Shown here: piece by piece, positions 5,101-9,398 of the stretch
Numbering within the stretch: the first letter of the stretch is position 1
Layout: each line of letters begins with the position of its first letter
Assembly: GCA_023301245.1 (NCBI GenBank)
Contig: JALZUV010000054.1
Span: forward strand, 1-9,398
Direction of reading: 5' to 3'
DNA: 9,398 nucleotides
Source: Rickettsiales bacterium
GTDB lineage: Bacteria; Pseudomonadota; Alphaproteobacteria; Rickettsiales; JALZUV01
Translations under genes and position numbers: made by a program
Notes under the pieces: model-generated
The model's input: only the letters and a program-made list of their open reading frames with translations
What the model was told of the DNA's origin: nothing
The model's database searches: none

Positions 5101-5871
5101 ATGAAATATAGCGAGAATAAGGAACATCAGATTACGGTCGCTTGGGACACCCCCGAGGGCAAGCGCCGTTTGTTCGAATCTCGTTTTAATAAGGATTTTT
5201 TCGAACTTGCCCATCGATTTCAACCGCAAATGAAACCAACCTATTGTGCAGTCGCCAGTGCGGTGACGGTACTGAACGCATTACGGCTAAAAACAGGCCT
5301 GCGCATTGATTCAGGCTTGGAAGTGCAAGCACCCACCTGCCACGGCGGTGAGACCTTGCATTATAACAGCTATTCGCAAATGACCTTTATGAATGAAGAG
5401 ACTGACCGCGTAAAACCGCGCGAATGGGTAGAAGGCGTTACTGTCGCTTGCGAAAAAACGGGAGATATTGTTTTTGAACCGGGTTTGAGTTTAGATGAGC
5501 TAGCATCAAAACTGAAGATGTACCTGCTAAATGTGCAAACCAAACATGCTGATATTACGAAAGCCCCTGCGACCAGTAGAGACAATCCTATCACCCGTTT
5601 CCGCCAAAATTTAATGGCTTATTTGAACGATAAATCGACCTTCATTATTGCTAACTATCATGGCAGAAGTTTAGGTAAAAATGTGGGCGGGCATTTCTCG
5701 CCGATTGCGGCCTATCACAAAGAAACAGACAGCTGCTTGGTAATGGATGTTGCGGGCCATAAGCACCCATGGTTTTGGGTGTCGCTAACAGATTTATACC
5801 ATGCAATGGCAAAGAAAGATGGCAAAGATACGCGCGGCTATATGCTAGTGTCGGATAAGCTGCGCCACTAG
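5101..5871 (+). CDS. Phytochelatin synthase family protein (glutathione gamma-glutamylcysteinyl dipeptidase/transferase-like)
   Basis: This 256-residue papain-like cysteine peptidase of the phytochelatin synthase family acts on glutathione: it removes Gly and, in true synthases, joins gamma-Glu-Cys units into metal-binding phytochelatins. Bacterial single-domain members mostly hydrolyse. FFELAHRFQPQMKPTYCAVAS holds Cys49 after the conserved Q-x-x-P-x-Y motif, followed by VLNAL. GGHFSPIAAYH supplies His198 and LVMDVAGHKHPWFWV supplies Asp216. The His-to-Asp distance of 18 equals that of Arabidopsis PCS1 (His162-Asp180), and RGYMLVS matches the family's domain end. There is no Cys-rich C-terminal domain and no signal peptide. 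The Cys-to-His distance is 149 against 106 in the plant enzyme, so residues about 65-130 contain extra sequence including Cys80 and Cys117. The start is ATG 5101 behind AAGGA; an upstream TTG at 5053 in frame would add basic residues with no family support. It is divergent from the reductase and stands alone. Confidence 0.9.
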   Translation: MKYSENKEHQITVAWDTPEGKRRLFESRFNKDFFELAHRFQPQMKPTYCAVASAVTVLNALRLKTGLRIDSGLEVQAPTCHGGETLHYNSYSQMTFMNEETDRVKPREWVEGVTVACEKTGDIVFEPGLSLDELASKLKMYLLNVQTKHADITKAPATSRDNPITRFRQNLMAYLNDKSTFIIANYHGRSLGKNVGGHFSPIAAYHKETDSCLVMDVAGHKHPWFWVSLTDLYHAMAKKDGKDTRGYMLVSDKLRH

Positions 5872-5880
5872 GACGCAGCT
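5858..5880. terminator. Hairpin at the convergent PCS-like/carbonic anhydrase junction
   Basis: AGCTGCG (5858-5864) and CGCAGCT (5874-5880) form a perfect 7-bp GC-rich stem with a 9-base loop containing the PCS-like stop codon. It lies in the 29-base gap region between convergent genes, where a bidirectional terminator would be expected, but no clear T-run follows on either strand. Confidence 0.35.
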
Positions 5881-5900
5881 CTACCAAACATCATTAAAGT

Positions 5901-6638
5901 TTACTCGGCAACAATCAGACGGTTATTCGTCGGTTGTAGGGGGCGAGCATTCATTTTCACAATTCCCTTAAAAGCAGCAATTTGTTCTGCAGAAGCTTCG
6001 ATAGGAGTTTCCATCACATGCCAATTTACACCTTCACTGCAAGGTGGAGTTGTGAGCGAGCCAGAGAAACGAACATAACGATGAGCATCAGGAAGCAAAT
6101 CAGCAGGGTTGATATTCACGCCTTTTACTTTCGCTTCGCCATCCGTTTTCGGAAGGTTCGACCAGATAGAATCAATCACTGAATTCTTCTTACCTTCTTT
6201 AATAAATACGCCTACCACGCCCAATGCGCCATCGCGTATACGCTGATGCACTAAGTGCATTGCCATAGGGAATGATTTGCCATTTAGGTGATATTCGCTT
6301 GGTGCATGAAAATGATATTGCAGCAATTTATAATCATCGCCCGCCACACTCATTTTTTGGCCGCCCATTAAGCTTACGGTTACGCCGTGGCTGTTCTTTT
6401 TAACATTTAATTCTGCAGGCATGTAGTCGAAGTTAATCGCTGGCAAGCTCGTTTTAAAGTTAGCTTTAATATCGAAAGGAGATTGCAAACGTCCCTCATC
6501 GCAGGCCACGTTGCTTTTATCAAGCGCGCCCCAATTAGCCGATTTACCTTCGTAACCCCATGAACCTTCAGAAGCCGCGAAGCTTGCTGTAGCACCCAAA
6601 GCCATCACGGCGACTGCCGCTAAAGTTATTTTTTTCAT
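5901..6638 (-). CDS. Alpha-class carbonic anhydrase, periplasmic
   Basis: This 245-residue enzyme interconverts CO2 and bicarbonate. A Sec signal peptide (MKKITLAAVAVMALGATASFA, cleavage near residue 21) directs it to the periplasm, usual for bacterial alpha-CAs. Zinc ligands are His109 and His111 in QYHFHAPSE and His128 in MHLVHQ; Glu115 is the gatekeeper-adjacent conserved acid. SLTTPPC (residues 194-200) carries the active-site Thr loop. Cys46 (NVACDEGRLQSPFDI) and Cys200 are placed to form the disulfide known from Neisseria-type enzymes. All key residues are present, so it should be active. The start at ATG 6638 follows AAGGA, which overlaps the HIT stop codon, and the gap to that gene is 10 bases. 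It is therefore the last gene of the hisA operon, and is followed by a convergent gene. Its link to histidine synthesis is unclear; low-level constitutive expression is the simplest reason. Confidence 0.95.
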   Translation of the reverse strand: MKKITLAAVAVMALGATASFAASEGSWGYEGKSANWGALDKSNVACDEGRLQSPFDIKANFKTSLPAINFDYMPAELNVKKNSHGVTVSLMGGQKMSVAGDDYKLLQYHFHAPSEYHLNGKSFPMAMHLVHQRIRDGALGVVGVFIKEGKKNSVIDSIWSNLPKTDGEAKVKGVNINPADLLPDAHRYVRFSGSLTTPPCSEGVNWHVMETPIEASAEQIAAFKGIVKMNARPLQPTNNRLIVAE

Positions 6639-6648
6639 TATGTCGTCC

Positions 6649-7020
6649 TTATCGTTGTTGCTTATCGTCGGTTATTAAACCGCCCAGATTCTTGCCACCT
6701 AGAAGATGTACATGAAAATGCGGTACGGTTTGGTTTGCATCTGCGCCATGGTTGGTAATGAGTCGGTAGCCTGATTCGACCAATTTCTCTTGCATTGCCA
6801 CTTTCTGAACAGATTTAAAAAACGCACCCATTACGGATGCATCATGCATAGCAAAATCATTAAATGAAGTTACAAATAATTTAGGTATGACCAAAATATG
6901 GCTGGGCGCGGCAGGAGAAATATCGCGAAAGGCAAGCGCGACCTCATCTTCGTAAAACTTCTCGCACGGAATTTCGCCGCGAAGAATTTTAGCAAAAATA
7001 TTTTCCGAATCGTAGGCCAT
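6649..7020 (-). CDS. HIT (histidine triad) family nucleotide-binding hydrolase, HINT-like
   Basis: This cytoplasmic 123-residue protein resembles HinT/HINT purine nucleoside phosphoramidases, which hydrolyse AMP-linked amides and acyl-adenylates. It begins with ENIFAKILRGEIPCEKFYEDE, typical of the family, then LAFRDISPAAPSHILVIPK (the strand and loop contacting the nucleotide), and GYRLITNHGADANQTVPHFHVHLLGG. The histidine triad is His101-x-His103-x-His105, with His103 as the expected nucleophile; length fits. The ATG at 7020 shares its A with the TAA of the upstream RutE-like gene (TAATG), so it should be translated by coupling rather than from its own site; I see no good Shine-Dalgarno. 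HIT genes near hisE are known in several proteobacteria, including beta-proteobacterial his-tat clusters, so the placement is not unique. The function is general nucleotide housekeeping; its precise substrate is unknown. Confidence 0.95.
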   Translation of the reverse strand: MAYDSENIFAKILRGEIPCEKFYEDEVALAFRDISPAAPSHILVIPKLFVTSFNDFAMHDASVMGAFFKSVQKVAMQEKLVESGYRLITNHGADANQTVPHFHVHLLGGKNLGGLITDDKQQR

Positions 7021-7604
7021 TAAATAATCGAGCAGAACTTATCGAATTCAGGGCGTGGGCTGCGAGGGAACACTGATGCCTCATCGCCATAACCAATGTT
7101 ACATAAGAAGTTCGATTTAATTTTTGTGCCGGCAAAAAACAACTCATCTACCTTGGCATTATCGAAGCCCGAAAGCGCGCCTGTGTCTAACCCCAACGCA
7201 CGCGCGGCGAGAATAAAATACCCACCTTGAATGCTAGAGTTACGCATGGCGGTATCTTCAATCAGCTGATCGTTACCGACAAACCAGCTTTTAGCATCAG
7301 CATGCGGGAAGAGCTCAGGTAAATGTTCGTAAAACTCCATATCCATGCCCAAGATTGCGCAGGCGGGAGCGTTTTTCACCTTATCGACATTACCTGGGGC
7401 AATGGCGGGCATTAGCTTTGCTTTCGCTTCATCCGACTTCACGTAAATAACGCGAAGCGGTTGGGTATTCGCCGATGATGGCCCCATTTTTGTGAGGTTA
7501 TATACTTGTTGCAACATCTCATCTGACACAGCTTTATCTTGCCAGTCATTATAAGTGCGGGCGTTATTGAACAATAAATCCAATGCTTTTTGGTCTAAAC
7601 TCAT
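7020..7604 (-). CDS. RutE-like nitroreductase family protein (malonic semialdehyde reductase-like)
   Basis: This 194-residue flavoprotein of the nitroreductase fold is FMN-dependent and uses NAD(P)H. It resembles E. coli RutE, which reduces malonic semialdehyde in pyrimidine nitrogen release, in length and through blocks such as LFNNARTYNDW, KMGPSSANTQPLRV (N-terminal FMN contact), EFYEHLPELFPHADAKSWF, AMRNSSIQGGYFILAARALGLDTGALSGFD, and SNFLCNIGYGD. No rutABCD genes are in view, so the Rut pathway role cannot be assumed and the symbol is left blank; general quinone or nitro/enal reduction is possible. The start at ATG 7604 lies one base past the hisE stop codon, with AGGA in the hisE tail, and its TAA overlaps the HIT ATG by one base. 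It is thus an insertion of a redox gene between hisE and HIT in a tightly packed operon. Family is confident; substrate is not. Confidence 0.88.
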   Translation of the reverse strand: MSLDQKALDLLFNNARTYNDWQDKAVSDEMLQQVYNLTKMGPSSANTQPLRVIYVKSDEAKAKLMPAIAPGNVDKVKNAPACAILGMDMEFYEHLPELFPHADAKSWFVGNDQLIEDTAMRNSSIQGGYFILAARALGLDTGALSGFDNAKVDELFFAGTKIKSNFLCNIGYGDEASVFPRSPRPEFDKFCSII

Positions 7605-7605
7605 C

Positions 7606-7929
7606 TTAATTTTTCCTATTTTTTTTCTCTTCTAAGCCCGACAATCCTTCGCGCTGTTGTAACTCGCGCATAATTTGTTTGGGTTTAATCCCCATGTCGG
7701 CCCATAGAACGCATAAATGGTATAACAAATCGGCTGATTCACTAATAGTATCTTTTTTGTAATCTTGCACGGCGGCCAGAGCAACCTCGACTCCCTCTTC
7801 GCCCACCTTCTTGCTAATATGCTCACGCCCCTTAGAAACCAACTTGGCCGTGTAAGATTCATCTGGCGATTGCTTCATTCGCTTTTTGACGGTTTTCATC
7901 AGCACATCTAAGGTTTCAAATTCACTCAT
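7606..7929 (-). CDS. hisE: Phosphoribosyl-ATP diphosphatase HisE
   Basis: HisE catalyses the second step of histidine biosynthesis in the cytoplasm, hydrolysing phosphoribosyl-ATP to phosphoribosyl-AMP and pyrophosphate. The 107-residue product is a compact all-helical MazG-like protein. The metal-binding residues are visible in KKVGEEGVEVALA (Glu44, Glu45, Glu48) and SESADLLYHL (Glu64, Asp67). The N-terminal segment with SYTAKLVSKGREHISKKVGEE matches the family. It is a stand-alone HisE, without a fused HisI cyclohydrolase; hisI must lie elsewhere, as in many Alphaproteobacteria. The C-terminus ends in a Lys/Asn/Arg-rich tail of no known role. ATG 7929 is one base after the hisF stop (TAATATG), with a strong AGGAG (7939-7935) inside the hisF end. 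It is therefore translated directly behind hisF and continues into the RutE-like gene. Confidence 0.96.
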   Translation of the reverse strand: MSEFETLDVLMKTVKKRMKQSPDESYTAKLVSKGREHISKKVGEEGVEVALAAVQDYKKDTISESADLLYHLCVLWADMGIKPKQIMRELQQREGLSGLEEKKNRKN

Positions 7930-7930
7930 A

Positions 7931-8686
7931 TTAGCTCCTCACCATTACGCCAGCATCCTGCATGGCTTGCTTAGCTTGCGCAATCGAAACTTCACCAAAA
8001 TGGAAAATCGAAGCGGCCAGCACCGCGCTCGCATGGCCTTGTTTTACGCCTTCCACCAAATGCGAAACTTCGCCGACTCCGCCTGAGGCAATCACGGGAA
8101 CTGACACTGCATCGGCAATGGCGCGGGTCATGGGCAAATCGAACCCCACACGTGTGCCATCTCTATCCATCGAGGTAACGAGCAATTCGCCCGCGCCATA
8201 TTCGACCATCTTTTTCGCCCATTGCACCGCATCAATGCCCGTAGCATTGCGCCCACCATGGGTGAATATTTCGAAAGAGGAGTCCACTGCCTTTGCATCA
8301 ATGGCGACCACAATACATTGACTGCCAAATTTCTGGGCGGCTTCGCGTACAAATTCAGGGTTCTTCACAGCAGTGGTGTTGATACTTACTTTATCGGCTC
8401 CCGCCATTAGCAATTTTCGAATATCTTCTAACGTACGTACCCCGCCGCCGACGGTGAAGGGCATAAAGCAACTAGCAGCCACTTGCTCAACCATCTCATA
8501 AAGCGTATCGCGGTTTTCAACGCTTGCACCAATATCGAGGAAACAAAGTTCATCAGCGCCTTCAGCATCATAGCGCTTAGCTTGTTCAACAGGGTCGCCC
8601 GCATCGCGCAAGCCCACAAAGTTGATACCCTTAACCACGCGACCATCTTTAATATCAAGACAGGGAATGATGCGGGTTTTTAACAT
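7931..8686 (-). CDS. hisF: Imidazole glycerol phosphate synthase cyclase subunit HisF
   Basis: HisF is the cyclase half of IGP synthase and, with the glutaminase HisH, converts PRFAR and ammonia to imidazole glycerol phosphate and AICAR. The 251-residue (beta/alpha)8 barrel keeps the catalytic Asp11 (MLKTRIIPCLD) and Asp130 (FGSQCIVVAID), both at standard positions. The phosphate-binding turns appear in FTVGGGVRTLEDI and ASGGVGEVSHL, and TSMDRDGTRVGFD is the conserved barrel strand 6 region. Length is normal. ATG 8686 lies one base past the hisA stop codon (GGC TAA T ATG), with AGAAGG upstream inside hisA. It is followed by hisE at the same one-base spacing. HisH is not in the window and is expected upstream of hisA in the usual alphaproteobacterial order. 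Confidence 0.97.
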   Translation of the reverse strand: MLKTRIIPCLDIKDGRVVKGINFVGLRDAGDPVEQAKRYDAEGADELCFLDIGASVENRDTLYEMVEQVAASCFMPFTVGGGVRTLEDIRKLLMAGADKVSINTTAVKNPEFVREAAQKFGSQCIVVAIDAKAVDSSFEIFTHGGRNATGIDAVQWAKKMVEYGAGELLVTSMDRDGTRVGFDLPMTRAIADAVSVPVIASGGVGEVSHLVEGVKQGHASAVLAASIFHFGEVSIAQAKQAMQDAGVMVRS

Positions 8687-8687
8687 A

Positions 8688-9398
8688 TTAGCCTTCTAGC
8701 AATTTGCGGGCTTGGATAATGTCCATGCCCTCATAAAGTGCGCGACCTACGATAGCACCCGCGATGCCTTTTTTCTCGGCTTTGCGGATGGTTTTTAAAT
8801 CATCTAACGAAGATACACCGCCCGATACGATGACAGGAATAGAAACTGCTTGTGCTATTTTTAAGCTCGCAGCAAGGTCAGGCCCTTGCATCATACCATC
8901 GCGCTCCACTGCCGTGTGAATGATGGCGGAAACTCCGCAATCTTCAAAACGTTTGGCAAGCTCAATCGCATTCACGCCGCTATCTTTTGCCCAGCCATCG
9001 GTGGCGACATTCACGCCCTTAGTATCAATCCCCACCGCAATACGGTTTGGGAAAATCTTACAAGCTTCATCCACCAACGTGGGGTTTTGCACCGCAGCCG
9101 TGCCAAGAATAACGCGGGTAATGCCCGTTGCTAACCATGCGGAGATACAATCCATCGTGCGGATGCCGCCACCGAGTTGAATATTACTATCTACCGCGCT
9201 ACGAATTTTTAATACTGCTGCGCGGTTGATAGGCTCGCCCGCGAATGCGCCGTTTAAATCAACCAAATGTAGCCAGTCGCACCCAGCATCGGCAAAGGTT
9301 TTGGCGGGGGCTGCGGGATCTTCATCAAACACGGTAGAATCTTCCATGCGGCCTTGTTTTAGGCGCACGCATTGGCCATCTTTCAAATCAATCGCGGG
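8688..9398 (-). CDS. hisA: ProFAR isomerase HisA (5' end outside window)
   Basis: HisA is 1-(5-phosphoribosyl)-5-[(5-phosphoribosylamino)methylideneamino]imidazole-4-carboxamide isomerase, the fourth step of histidine synthesis. The visible 236 residues begin P-A-I-D-L-K-D-G-Q-C-V-R-L, which is the HisA N-terminus with about four residues lost beyond the window edge. The Asp of PAID corresponds to catalytic Asp8, and Asp in RIAVGIDTKGV to the second catalytic Asp. LVDLNGAFAGEPIN and IQLGGGIRTMDCI (phosphate-binding Gly motif) and VIVSGGVSSLDDL support a full (beta/alpha)8 barrel. The gene runs to the right edge in frame without a stop. It is the first visible gene of the operon, one base ahead of hisF. 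The start site and any leader or attenuator lie outside the window. Confidence 0.96.
   Translation of the reverse strand, partial: PAIDLKDGQCVRLKQGRMEDSTVFDEDPAAPAKTFADAGCDWLHLVDLNGAFAGEPINRAAVLKIRSAVDSNIQLGGGIRTMDCISAWLATGITRVILGTAAVQNPTLVDEACKIFPNRIAVGIDTKGVNVATDGWAKDSGVNAIELAKRFEDCGVSAIIHTAVERDGMMQGPDLAASLKIAQAVSIPVIVSGGVSSLDDLKTIRKAEKKGIAGAIVGRALYEGMDIIQARKLLEG

Noticed and set aside
7962..8683. Plus-strand frames opposite hisF and hisA (60-120 codons).
   Set aside because: They lie antisense to strongly conserved enzymes, have no ribosome binding sites and show no recognisable domains; their openness follows from codon use of the real genes.
9384..9386. Internal TTG at the right end as the start of hisA.
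   Set aside because: The conserved PAID residues, including catalytic Asp8, lie upstream of it; the frame stays open to the window edge, so the gene is partial.

Overview
The window looks like an ordinary chromosomal stretch of a Gram-negative bacterium, most likely an alphaproteobacterium. It shows secretory and lipoprotein signals, Shine-Dalgarno sites and a mid-40s GC content judged by eye. The lineage is an inference: the order hisA-hisF-hisE with no hisI between hisF and hisE is typical of Alphaproteobacteria, and DUF3047, DUF2853 and DUF3179 proteins are common there. No insertion sequence, phage gene or CRISPR array is visible.

Left part (1-3371): the 3' end of a DUF3047 protein on the plus strand converges on a YihY/BrkB-type membrane protein on the minus strand. 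Next come, all on the minus strand, a DUF2853 protein flanked by clear RNA hairpins and a secreted DUF3179 protein. Just upstream of the DUF3179 gene is a 54-residue lipoprotein gene that a length cutoff would miss. The lipoprotein and DUF3179 genes probably form one transcription unit.

Middle (3372-5871): a minus-strand tRNA-Ser(UGA) with encoded CCA has a GC-rich, palindrome-dense segment immediately 3' of it. A short PhnA-domain protein follows, tightly coupled to a Tas-like aldo/keto reductase. Divergent from these, on the plus strand, is a phytochelatin synthase family protein with an intact Cys-His-Asp triad. It is the most noteworthy single gene: it probably acts on glutathione or related gamma-glutamyl thiols, and it has a longer Cys-to-His segment than the plant enzyme.

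Right part (5901-9398): a compact minus-strand operon runs hisA (5' end outside the window), hisF, hisE, RutE-like nitroreductase, HIT protein, periplasmic alpha-carbonic anhydrase. Junctions are +1, +1, +1, -1 and +10 bases, so these genes are almost certainly co-transcribed and partly translationally coupled. The first three are histidine biosynthesis enzymes; the last three have no established role in that pathway.

I did not find convincing evidence of a wholly new system. The best leads are the PCS-like enzyme, the small lipoprotein paired with DUF3179, the non-histidine genes coupled to the his operon, and the structured segment at the tRNA-Ser 3' end.
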